A stretch of 64,000 bases of DNA, taken from positions 183,168-247,167 of the forward strand of contig NZ_CP091914.1 of the NCBI RefSeq assembly GCF_022063185.1. Reading direction: 5' to 3'. The notes beneath the pieces are model-generated. The model was not told the origin of the DNA. It searched no databases and worked only from the letters and a program-made list of their open reading frames with translations. Every line of letters starts with the position of its first letter. Position 1 is the first letter of the stretch. Made by a program: the position numbers and the translations under genes. This DNA comes from Nostoc sp. UHCC 0870 (GTDB taxonomy: Bacteria > Cyanobacteriota > Cyanobacteriia > Cyanobacteriales > Nostocaceae). Shown in pieces: positions 41,801-48,607 of the stretch.

Positions 41801-44072
41801 TAAATTCCACTCCCTTGAATAAATCCTGAAACTGAATTATGGGGCGTGATTCTAACTGTGATTGCTGAAAATATTTATTCGTTTGATTAACTAATAATTC
41901 TACTGGTGAATATCCTGAAGTTGTGATACCGGAATTTAAATAAGCTGTTCTAGATTTTTTATCTTTAATATAGTTAACATCTCTATATAAATAGCGTTTA
42001 TTTTCCCTGATTAAATCCATTTCGGGCGTTTTAGAACTTTTAAATAAATCCACTGCTATCTGATTTTGATAACACCCTTCTTCAATCATTTGGCGATACA
42101 TTTTGCGGTTAACATCCATCGCCTGTTGGATAATTTCGGGAGTTCTTGATTCTTGGGCTAGATTGACAAAATCTTGTATATATGGTCTATATTCTGCCCT
42201 AATTGGTTTGGGTTTCTGATAATTTTCAGCCTCAAATAAACCTTGGTAATGATTGGCAACTTGGTCTAAGTATTCTGATTTCTGCTCAAGTGTTCCATAA
42301 GTTTTTAATATCTCAATTTCTGACTCTAAGGCTTCCAGTGCGGTAACTTGATTATTAATTACCCCGACACTGATACTATCGCTCATGTGGATAGCAATTT
42401 CTTCAAATGGTGGTTGTGTGCCATCGGGTAGATAAAATGATTGTTTTTTGAGCTTAACAGTAGGAGCATAAGCATTTTCTCTCTGATTTCTATACTCTGC
42501 TTCGGCTGTGAAGTTGGGGTATTTGCTTGCTGGTGCTACACCAATACAGTCGCCATCAAAGTCTCGTCCCTGACGTTCTGATTCGGTTTCGGCTGGTGCT
42601 ATTTCTTCAGTTTCAAGTCTTGCTAATATGCGCTTGTGGTCTTCATCATTTACTATGATGATTCCTTGTAAATCTGTACCATCAGGTGCTACACAATCAT
42701 CAACAAGTTTATTAGTAGAGACGCACAAACCATTGGAGTTGAGGAAGGGAGAACGGAAATTCAGTACCTTTTCTCCATCATCCATCCAAGGTACGCAGAT
42801 TTCACCATTTTTCAGTTCCTTGGAGGGAATAATCATGCCCCTATCAAAAGTGAGAGTTCTACCAATGGCAATATCTCCCCATTCATTTTGAACAAATCTA
42901 CTCAGTTCTTTTCTCGCTTTCTCGGTCTCTAAAAGCTGATTATGTCCGCTAATCAAATCAGTTTTGATGAGTTTATACATCAATAAATCATCTTTTTGGG
43001 ATTGGTCATACCCATCGTTTATTTCAAATTCTTCATCAGTTTCATTCCAAGTGAGGAGTTCTAACTGTTTAGTCAGTAAGCCATCAGCAACTTCCAAAGT
43101 AATTTGTTGTTCTAAAGATGTTTTTTGTGACTCGGTAAAAGCTTTACGTTTCTCGTACTTCTCACAGTAAAGTTGAGCTACTTTTCTGGGGTCATCTTGA
43201 TTATCGGCTAATTTTTGAGCCTGCGCCTCTAGTTCCTCAGCGAAGTCCTTAATCCCTTGGGGGAATGATACTAACAGTTGAGATATTGCTGTTTTACCGC
43301 GCTCGGACTGAGATTTTTCACCTAGCCAGATTTTTTGTTTGTATAATCCTGGTTTGATTTGGGGTTTATTTGCTCCATTAGGATTATCTTTGTCTGTTCC
43401 TTTGAAACTGGATATCGGAATTATTAAATCGATTTTGGGTTCGTTATTGGGATTAGCATATTTTATTTTATCTAATCTATAGGGTCGTAGTGTCCCTTTT
43501 CCGAAACGATATTTAGCGTCTTCTCCATCTCCTTCCCTCCACCCAAAACGCTGTTGAATCACACGATAGCTTTTATCTGGTTGTTCTTCCCGCTTAGTTA
43601 ACTTATCATAAAGTTCAGTTGAGATTTGTCCATAACAATCGCCTACTAACTTGAAAGCATCCTCTTGGTCAATGATTCCTCCATTCTCACCATTAGAATC
43701 ATCTACAATTAAAATGTTTAATTCTTCATTAAGTGCATTTTTGCAAGAACCTAAAAAAATAGAGCCGTAAGCCCCTCTGTCTTTTCTATCAGGACACAAT
43801 TTATCAATCACTTCCAAACATTCCGGCTCACCATATAGTAATCGGGTTTTAGAGGATAATAAAAGAGTATGCCCATCTGGATGATTTCTTAAATCTGATG
43901 CTTTACTATGTTCATCTATATGTCCGAAAGAAAATTGTTTACCTGGAAAATAAAATTCTAGTAGGGTATTATCTAATTTTTCAGTTAAAATTAATTGTGG
44001 GTTCTTATTATCCTCATCCGTATGAATCCATTGATTCAATCTAGTGTCGAAATGTTTGAATTGTAGAGACAT
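38877..44072 (-). CDS. Single-chain double-psi beta-barrel RNA-polymerase-like protein, 1731 aa
   Basis: Two linked signatures of the DPBB polymerase superfamily are visible. First, YKQKIWLGEKSQSERGKTAI at residues 244-263 resembles the beta-subunit KIQVGDKMAGRHGNKG block, with two lysines (K253, K260) in place. Second, KVLNFRSPFL at 435-444 resembles the beta-prime LLNRAPTLH block. It is followed by RQGRDFDGDCIGVAP, with the metal-binding aspartates of DFDGD at 504-508. Farther on, VGVINNQV (569-576) and QIAVDLFKSSKTP (671-683) recall the helical region after DbDGD in QDE-1/YonO-type enzymes. The remaining 1000 or so residues include beta-rich repeats and a C-terminal block MMYGEQNSLPVNTC...GDIAIAAGGG near 1440-1560. 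No known partner subunits are encoded nearby. Product of catalysis (DNA- or RNA-templated RNA) cannot be read from sequence. Confidence 0.8.
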   Translation of the reverse strand: MSLQFKHFDTRLNQWIHTDEDNKNPQLILTEKLDNTLLEFYFPGKQFSFGHIDEHSKASDLRNHPDGHTLLLSSKTRLLYGEPECLEVIDKLCPDRKDRGAYGSIFLGSCKNALNEELNILIVDDSNGENGGIIDQEDAFKLVGDCYGQISTELYDKLTKREEQPDKSYRVIQQRFGWREGDGEDAKYRFGKGTLRPYRLDKIKYANPNNEPKIDLIIPISSFKGTDKDNPNGANKPQIKPGLYKQKIWLGEKSQSERGKTAISQLLVSFPQGIKDFAEELEAQAQKLADNQDDPRKVAQLYCEKYEKRKAFTESQKTSLEQQITLEVADGLLTKQLELLTWNETDEEFEINDGYDQSQKDDLLMYKLIKTDLISGHNQLLETEKARKELSRFVQNEWGDIAIGRTLTFDRGMIIPSKELKNGEICVPWMDDGEKVLNFRSPFLNSNGLCVSTNKLVDDCVAPDGTDLQGIIIVNDEDHKRILARLETEEIAPAETESERQGRDFDGDCIGVAPASKYPNFTAEAEYRNQRENAYAPTVKLKKQSFYLPDGTQPPFEEIAIHMSDSISVGVINNQVTALEALESEIEILKTYGTLEQKSEYLDQVANHYQGLFEAENYQKPKPIRAEYRPYIQDFVNLAQESRTPEIIQQAMDVNRKMYRQMIEEGCYQNQIAVDLFKSSKTPEMDLIRENKRYLYRDVNYIKDKKSRTAYLNSGITTSGYSPVELLVNQTNKYFQQSQLESRPIIQFQDLFKGVEFTPQQKLSAISAKYEFDQKFNAAVTMERRREIERGPSTVIQTQQGAQIEITNLTRYGHPSIWQAQSINLKLEAIPEKYQTKERPHTLLAIAQINGELEEGKPAYRKLGTVSVESVEQYNLKPGMSANNATLVDLKPELSQGQTKLMFGQAYSAAEAFRESIPEQERLSAAAAAWSVGAARQDELENKESPAKAQKKIPNFVFAAFGDEIVSRLEQLQFTELRLGTLGNEANNFRDKIWNKEEKYPIEIRASHHPRGHDRYGSRLVFVQDSDGEYKEYAPLEPRTGQLPIGTLAQANFVPGETYTANATVSVPGREAAEFTIREISKFSYAGQSFQSEPVTLEIGSVPVPNYAVKIKLDGKVLGELDTDSIKQLEAFNYIKDGNQLSLKLTTISESKENAFAIATSPNGNLLKINKINFYDYQGETFNDDHYRKLTLDVPPSKTRDAVFLNGEPLGVLHFKKDKEALKELGVLNFGRLTPIEATLQSNFTISVMKVDPETIKYPQQWIKETQVFGQQLNPKQQQQQQEFADAAPILQKIKERPTILYATPQDKLLGLTQLVVDNHKVETVTKWLTEKNVALAPVPAEDVPLETKKGLAVFNVVNSSIPESVYQGMTKKFGDVIESEGMYQEKVRSLPDRPKSLNPPQLFVSTKELKTVALPPNLQITSTNEPKTEGVSITGKPISMNYPLMMYGEQNSLPVNTCIDAMRGYGRVHTTRAYEPYKQYGFKEGDIAIAAGGGKQVAFRVGKQYQITPEMIADPQYQQQWADMEKHSAKALPELFTGKQEVWGLQIKPLGDYVDGKIIPFPEPQKKATPNQELPLPNVTIENLREWYSAVDKLGKPEAYKQRIVEVANQFKSGRQLSPEALTAMGKDTQEYQSISRLTKIAQRIGDVLGQPGEDGFTCVRGKMYDLAFNPQTKDLAISQKDGEVILSVQSGKVQTNKVTPEILQVFEDANTQIDKNQAQSRDKNQGWQR

Positions 44073-44111
44073 ATTTTTATTTAAGTATTGAAAATTTTTC
44101 AGGAGTTTAAT

Positions 44112-44651
44112 ATGTCAGGAACAAGAATTAAACGTTGGCTAAATATGCACGGTAAAGAGTTTAATGCTGATGGAACATTGAAAGATGAAGTAAGACAGCA
44201 AAAGTTAGCTAAGGGCGCACATCCAGGAGCAATTGATAGTTATGCCCGTAGATTAAAAGAAGAATATGACGAATGGAAACACCTTGACGAAACTGACCCC
44301 GAACCCTGGCCTGTGTATACGGCATACGACTTCTTCACGGCAGAAGAAAAGCAGCAGTTTTATGCTGATGGCACTCTCAGGGCGGAATATATAGAAATTG
44401 CACTCTCAAAGGGCATTAGTGAGAATTGGCTTGCAGAAATGGAACGCCGTAAAAAGATTGATGTCGATAACTATAATCGGGTATCGGCAAGAGATGCCGA
44501 AAGAGGCATCAACTTTGGCGAACAGGAAATGAATAGATTGCGTGCTTCCAGCCGGACTTATGTGGAACGTCTCAAGCAGATGGAACAGGACTTGCGGAAC
44601 TTTGAAGAACCGAGTAGTCTGCCTTTTGACAAAGATACGCCTTATTTTTAA
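44112..44651 (+). CDS. Hypothetical protein divergent from the polymerase-like gene, 179 aa
   Basis: ATG 44112 with CAGGAG upstream is preferred to a TTG 24 bases earlier. A charged helical protein (MSGTRIKRWLNMHGKEFNAD, YARRLKEEYDEWKHLDETDP, RTYVERLKQMEQDLRNFEEP). The internal DGTL motif occurs twice (FNADGTLKDEVRQQKLAKG and FYADGTLRAEYIEIALSKG), so the N-terminal half is a tandem repeat. It starts 39 bases from the polymerase-like gene in the opposite direction. Not recognised. Confidence 0.6.
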   Translation: MSGTRIKRWLNMHGKEFNADGTLKDEVRQQKLAKGAHPGAIDSYARRLKEEYDEWKHLDETDPEPWPVYTAYDFFTAEEKQQFYADGTLRAEYIEIALSKGISENWLAEMERRKKIDVDNYNRVSARDAERGINFGEQEMNRLRASSRTYVERLKQMEQDLRNFEEPSSLPFDKDTPYF

Positions 44652-44659
44652 AGATGATT

Positions 44660-44685
44660 TAGGGAAAGCGATATCGCTTTCCCTA
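44660..44685. terminator. Palindrome between convergent genes, probable bidirectional terminator
   Basis: TAGGGAAAGCGAT joined to ATCGCTTTCCCTA, a 13-bp perfect palindrome between the genes ending at 44651 and 44698. T-tracts are weak. Confidence 0.6.
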
Positions 44686-44697
44686 CAATGTTTTGCC

Positions 44698-45105
44698 TCA
44701 GTTCTTTTTCGGAATCTGAATGGGCGAATGTGGCTTGGTAATCTGAGGCAAAGAACTAGGTGGTGAAGTGAGTAACATCAGTAAACTACCAAAACAAGTA
44801 ATTACGATCAACAAAGCCAAAAGAGTTTGACTGACTTTATACCACGAAGTCACAGTTAGTTTAAACTGAACTCGTTTCAGGACAATTGGCTCTAACTTTT
44901 GCTCAGTTACACGATTTTGAATATATTCCAAAGCCGTGAGACATTGTGAAATATCTTCACCCCTGTATACCTTCTGGCAAAGTAAAACTTCTAATCGTTC
45001 AATACGCTCTTCCGGGGTAGACAAAAAGATATCAGACCAATCATTCCAAAGCTCAATCTTTTGCAAACCATCATTCAAAGGCTTAAGTTCTCGTGTATCT
45101 GACAT
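44698..45105 (-). CDS. Single-pass membrane protein, 135 aa
   Basis: A cytoplasmic acidic part (STPEERIERLEVLLCQKVYR, CLTALEYIQNRVTEQKLEP) is followed by one membrane helix (QTLLALLIVITCFGSLLMLL) and a proline-rich tail. The gene follows the membrane ORF at 45115 by 9 bases on the same strand, so they form one unit with the ParM-side genes upstream. Function unknown. Confidence 0.65.
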   Translation of the reverse strand: MSDTRELKPLNDGLQKIELWNDWSDIFLSTPEERIERLEVLLCQKVYRGEDISQCLTALEYIQNRVTEQKLEPIVLKRVQFKLTVTSWYKVSQTLLALLIVITCFGSLLMLLTSPPSSLPQITKPHSPIQIPKKN

Positions 45106-45114
45106 AATTCCTAT

Positions 45115-45633
45115 TTACCTACGACGACGTTGTTGAGAGTGCTGATAATCTTTCAATATCTGGTTAACTTGTTCTGGGAGAATCACAGATGATTTATCCC
45201 AACGCAGTTGATAGCACAAGCTATTTTCAGCAGGACAAGAAATCGCTTTAGGCAGATTAGTACCCCACCACAACCCTCCTGTCAAAAACACCATCGCACA
45301 AGTTAGAAACATCAACACCCCAGAACGACCTGAACCAACCCACATCCCCACCCAGAATAAGGTGGACTTAAATTGGTCAGAGCGTTGTTTTTTGAGTTGG
45401 TTCTTTATTGCCTTGGCTTCATTCCACTCTTGCAGATTCTCTAGTTTTTGCGAAGCCAGTATCTTAGCCTTGACATCAGAAGCTTTTACTGCCTGAATCT
45501 CAATAGTTTGGCGTTGTTGTTCTAATCGGAAGTCAAACCATTCTCTGAGTTCGCTGGCAAACTGTTCAAGTGCATCGATGGCTGTAGCACTTGCACCTTC
45601 GAGGTAAATTGGGGTCGAGGCTTTCCCACTGCA
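45115..45633 (-). CDS. Membrane-protein ORF in the -1 frame, probably expressed by frameshift from 46331
   Basis: This frame is open from 45633 to 45115 and makes sense throughout: LEGASATAIDALEQFASELR, FRLEQQRQTIEIQAVKASDV, LASQKLENLQEWNEAKAIKN, then two-part hydrophobic sequence (GVLMFLTCAMVFLTGGLWWG) and the basic end QHSQQRRRR. It has no ATG until residue 91 or so (45351), and that Met lies at the edge of the membrane segment. The reading frame joins the 269-aa gene through a -1 step at GGGAAAG (45621-45627). The fusion product would be 405 residues. Alternatively the gene is simply frameshifted. Confidence 0.6.
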   Translation of the reverse strand, partial: CSGKASTPIYLEGASATAIDALEQFASELREWFDFRLEQQRQTIEIQAVKASDVKAKILASQKLENLQEWNEAKAIKNQLKKQRSDQFKSTLFWVGMWVGSGRSGVLMFLTCAMVFLTGGLWWGTNLPKAISCPAENSLCYQLRWDKSSVILPEQVNQILKDYQHSQQRRRR

Positions 45634-46331
45634 CGAGCTTTAATCATTTCTAGCAAGTTTCGCCAACCCTGGCGCGATGAGTCTGTTGCTAGTTCTTCTG
45701 ACAAATATTTTAAGTACAAAGCAGGGGCAACAGCCGCGTGTTTTTCCGCTTTATCTCGCAACATTTCCCCAAAAAGTTGATCACCTCCTTGCTCTATCAG
45801 CAATTCCGTTTCTTCAATGGTCAACTGAATGTCTACATTATTATCCAATTCACCAACTCCAAAGTGTGCGGCAATCTCTTGCTCGGTTTTTCCTTGGCTA
45901 ACCAAATTACAAGCCGCAAGGAAATGCTCGGCCTCTTGGGGAGAATATTCATCCTTTTCGCCTAGCCCACAGAAAGCCAAAATATTTAAAGCGTGGGTCA
46001 GTGTGAGTTTAAAACCTTGTTCACGAGCCGCAATCAGTAATTCAGTTATATCTAATGGTTCTAATGGTAATTGCGCTTTTTTTCGAGACTTTTTCCCATT
46101 CTTGGTATCAGATGCTCCCTTGTCTTGAGTAGTTGTCACAGAAACAATTGGGGGTAATAAACTCATCACCTCTTCGTCAGTACCACCTTGCTCAATAAAA
46201 GACCGACATTGACGAAAACGTTCTGCCTCATCCTCAGTGTATGTTTCTTTTTCAACCATCTCACTCAAGCGCAAAGTCCGACTAATTTCTTCTGGTGAGA
46301 GATTGTTAAATAGTTCTTGTGGTTGATACAT
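45522..46331 (-). CDS. Zero-frame hypothetical protein, 269 aa (237 aa to the slippery site)
   Basis: Helical protein with repeated short motifs: LSPEEISRTLRLSEMVEKET with EDEAERFRQCRSFIEQGGTD, and LTHALNILAFCGLGEKDEY with PQEAEHFLAACNLVSQGKTE. This points to two diverged repeats. After GGGAAAG at 45621-45627 the zero frame reads on for only 32 poor-looking residues (RPQFTSKVQVLQPSMHLNSL), while the -1 frame continues into a well-formed membrane protein. The gene is directly upstream of, and co-directional with, the membrane genes to 44698. Not recognised. Confidence 0.6.
   Translation of the reverse strand: MYQPQELFNNLSPEEISRTLRLSEMVEKETYTEDEAERFRQCRSFIEQGGTDEEVMSLLPPIVSVTTTQDKGASDTKNGKKSRKKAQLPLEPLDITELLIAAREQGFKLTLTHALNILAFCGLGEKDEYSPQEAEHFLAACNLVSQGKTEQEIAAHFGVGELDNNVDIQLTIEETELLIEQGGDQLFGEMLRDKAEKHAAVAPALYLKYLSEELATDSSRQGWRNLLEMIKARAVGKPRPQFTSKVQVLQPSMHLNSLPANSENGLTSD
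45621..45627 (-). promoter_or_regulatory. GGGAAAG slippery heptamer, candidate -1 frameshift site
   Basis: In the zero frame the codons are gtG GGA AAG, the exact X XXY YYZ arrangement. A shift of one base back gives GGG AAA GCC and enters the long -1 frame. A perfect 7-bp stem (CAAGTGC / GCACTTG) can form about 27 bases downstream (45567-45593), and a weaker bulged stem starts right after the site. Confidence 0.55.
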
Positions 46332-46343
46332 AATTATACACTC

Positions 46344-46745
46344 CTACTTAAACGAAGTTGAAAAAGGATTTAACCAATCAGTCAAAGGCTGTTTTTGTTC
46401 TGTTATGGGAGTTCTGGATGGTCGCTCCAGTTCTTGGAGAGTATTTCTGTCTACGGCAATCATCGTGGCTGCTTTAGAGGGGATTTCACCCAGCAGTCCC
46501 ATCAAATATGAAGAGTGCAGTTCAAGGCGGTAAAGACAAGCACGAATATGCGGCTCTAAATCTATGGGTTGATCTTCAGCTTGATATGCTAAAGGAAGCC
46601 AATAGCTACTAATAGCTATCATCACCATGTCCCTCGCCGGATAAAGAGTATTCCTGGAGTTTAAATATCTAATCAGCATTGCTTCAGGGCTATTGCTCTT
46701 AACTCTACTTCGTAAGCGAAACTCAACATCTTCAAACATTCTCAT
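46344..46745 (-). CDS. Hypothetical ParM-partner candidate (ParR-like position), 133 aa
   Basis: Start placed at MRMFEDVEFRLRSRV (ATG 46745, with AAGGA upstream); the longer frame overlaps the ParM-like gene. An N-terminal stretch RLRSRVKSNSPEAMLIRYLN could be a ribbon-helix-helix or basic helix, and the rest is helical (LYPARDMVMIAISSYWLPLA, RACLYRLELHSSYLMGLLGE). Small DNA-binding adaptors normally follow parM; position is the main argument for the role. Confidence 0.5.
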   Translation of the reverse strand: MRMFEDVEFRLRSRVKSNSPEAMLIRYLNSRNTLYPARDMVMIAISSYWLPLAYQAEDQPIDLEPHIRACLYRLELHSSYLMGLLGEIPSKAATMIAVDRNTLQELERPSRTPITEQKQPLTDWLNPFSTSFK

Positions 46746-46764
46746 ATTCCTTCTTCTCAAATTA

Positions 46765-47913
46765 CTAGGACGCACGATGGGATGACATAGTTGATGTAGT
46801 CTTTTGGTAACGAAATAATCCATACACATCAGTGAAACGTAGACACATAGCATCTTTTTTTGGTGGCAGATTGAAAGCCAAACGCACGTCCTCTTCTAGT
46901 TCGGCTGCCCATGAAATCTCGGTATAAGTAAACAAGTTTTTCAACTCAGTGGCTAAATATTCCGATGTTCCTCCACCAATAATTACTTGCTGAATATCAA
47001 CAGGGATATTGACACTGAGCCAAATGGATACTTTATTCCAGTATTCTTTACGAGAAAGTTCCGCTACCTCAATAATTTGTGCTACTTCAGCAGCCTTAAA
47101 CTCAGCATTCTTGCTTCGAGCCAAAGTGTTGAAAAATCTCGGTTTTAACGCTGAACCTGATAGATGAACAGCTTTTAACAAATCATTTAAGTTCTGTCCT
47201 GATGTTCGGCTTTTGATTCTCTCCAACATCCACGCCAAGCCTAATCCTTCCGTCTTTCCAGTTGATATGCCACGAGTAAATATTACGGCTGATATATCCC
47301 GAAAACCCAGCATCACCACAGCAATGTTCATCTTATTAAAATCTGTACCGAGTTTTTTACTTCGCGTCAATACCAATCCCCCACCCTCCGGTAAGCATTG
47401 AAAGCTGATGAGATTTACACAAAATTCTTTCCCTCGAAAGCTGAAGTTAGATAGTGCCTTCTTTAAACCCATCTCCAATCTTTCTCTGTCTTCCCATTCT
47501 CCATAAGGCAAAAGTAATCCCAATGATAAATCAAGATGGGAATTTAACCCTTCTCTCATCGCTATTGCTCCCACTGCTGCCAAGGTTTTTGGAATCGCGT
47601 TCTCATACTTGAGTTCTAAAAAGTTGATTCGCGCTTCAAAATATTTTTGCGCCAAAAAACCCACCGCATAATATTCTTCTTTGTACTCTATCCACGCTTC
47701 ATTCTCTGGATTCGGTCGGCTCATTTGTCCAGACTCATATAAATCCAGCGAGTCTTTGGATATCTTAATTAACTCTGATTCCATACACAGCATCTCTGCC
47801 TTGCTCGGTATTTCCGAGGGAAGACAATACACCATCTTCGTCATTGAAGTTCCAGGATCTAGACTCAACATTAAATCCACATGAAATTTCCCCCGTTTTT
47901 CACCCTTTATCAA
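46765..47913 (-). CDS. ParM/StbA-like plasmid-segregation actin, 382 aa
   Basis: Actin-fold signatures: phosphate-1 loop LMLSLDPGTSMTKMVY (residues about 14-29), phosphate-2 loop NIAVVMLGFRDISAVIFTRG, and adenosine motif VIIGGGTSEYLATELKNLF. At 382 residues it is slightly longer than classic ParM. Such proteins form ATP-driven filaments that push plasmid copies apart, linked to a centromere by a ParR-type adaptor. The adaptor candidate follows (46344-46745), and iterated TCCCAAT motifs lie upstream (48041-48212). The assembly is typical of ParMRC, with the caveat that the adaptor is not confirmed. Confidence 0.75.
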   Translation of the reverse strand: MIKGEKRGKFHVDLMLSLDPGTSMTKMVYCLPSEIPSKAEMLCMESELIKISKDSLDLYESGQMSRPNPENEAWIEYKEEYYAVGFLAQKYFEARINFLELKYENAIPKTLAAVGAIAMREGLNSHLDLSLGLLLPYGEWEDRERLEMGLKKALSNFSFRGKEFCVNLISFQCLPEGGGLVLTRSKKLGTDFNKMNIAVVMLGFRDISAVIFTRGISTGKTEGLGLAWMLERIKSRTSGQNLNDLLKAVHLSGSALKPRFFNTLARSKNAEFKAAEVAQIIEVAELSRKEYWNKVSIWLSVNIPVDIQQVIIGGGTSEYLATELKNLFTYTEISWAAELEEDVRLAFNLPPKKDAMCLRFTDVYGLFRYQKTTSTMSSHRAS

Positions 47914-48040
47914 GAATTATTCCTAAAAAGCTCAAACGCTTATCCTGTAATTGCTTCAGCCTTTGTAAATAAATCTTGTGAAATATTGCAATTGTGCTTT
48001 TATTTCACTGGTTTGTGCATTACACGAAAAATCGTGCCAA

Positions 48041-48212
48041 TTCCCAATTTTCACCAATTACATCCAATACATCCCAATCCTCTACACCAGAAATTCAAAT
48101 TATTTGCTAATATTCTCACACATTTAACATTCTCTAATCACTCCATTTTCATTAACTTAATAAATCCCAATAAATCCCAGAACTTCTTAGAAGTCTCCCA
48201 ATTTTTCCCAAT
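48041..48212. repeat. Iterated TCCCAAT motifs, candidate parC centromere
   Basis: TCCCAAT-type copies start at about 48041, 48071, 48164, 48174 (TCCCAG variant), 48195 and 48205. The spacings (30, 93, 10, 21, 10) are close to multiples of one helical turn. Position just upstream of the ParM-like gene suits an adaptor-binding centromere that also regulates the operon. Confidence 0.5.
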
Positions 48213-48284
48213 ATTTAACCAACAAACTTAAATACGCTCAAGCACTCATAACCCCTGCAATCTATATTTTTCTGACGCACAGTA

Positions 48285-48298
48285 CGCCAAATTTGGCG
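48285..48298. promoter_or_regulatory. 14-bp perfect palindrome upstream of relaxase
   Basis: CGCCAAATTTGGCG, about 310 bases before the relaxase start, in the region where an oriT or regulatory site is expected. Confidence 0.45.
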
Positions 48299-48607
48299 GA
48301 AAGTTTTTCGCATATTTTGCTATATTTAATCTCAAGACAAGTATCGAGGAAAAATATTTTTTGAAGTCAGAGTTCCACCAAAAAAAATCAACTCGTCATC
48401 AAGTACAAGTAACTTTGATGATGGGGATAAACTTTGACTTCAAAACTTATTTGAAAGGCGATTATCTTGCGAACAGAGAAAATAATCAGAATTTCTGGTC
48501 AAGATTACGTAGCACATTTATACACATTAAAGAGGAAAAGGAGCAGAGGGCAGGACTACAGCAAGTTTTCTCCCCTGCTCCCATGCTTACCAAATGGAGG
48601 GGTCGCC

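Larger units (their letters stand above)
47914..48607. other. Divergent control region between ParM and relaxase genes; possible centromere and oriT
   Basis: About 690 bases, AT-rich, between the ParM gene (left, minus) and relaxase (right, plus). It contains the TCCCAAT iterons (48041-48212), a 14-bp perfect palindrome (48285-48298) and no gene that I believe. Short frames in it, such as 48361-48624, are not convincing. Confidence 0.6.

Noticed and set aside
39460..43170. Several short plus-strand frames within the polymerase-like gene
   Set aside because: They are shadows of the long minus-strand gene; none has coherent domains or a ribosome binding site.
46746..46853. Longer N-terminus for the 133-aa ParM partner
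   Set aside because: It would overlap the end of the ParM-like gene by about 90 bases and read unnaturally; ATG 46745 has a better ribosome binding site.
48467..48607. 47 extra N-terminal residues on the relaxase
   Set aside because: The MobF start pattern and a good GGAGG place the start at 48608; the extension is unlike the family.
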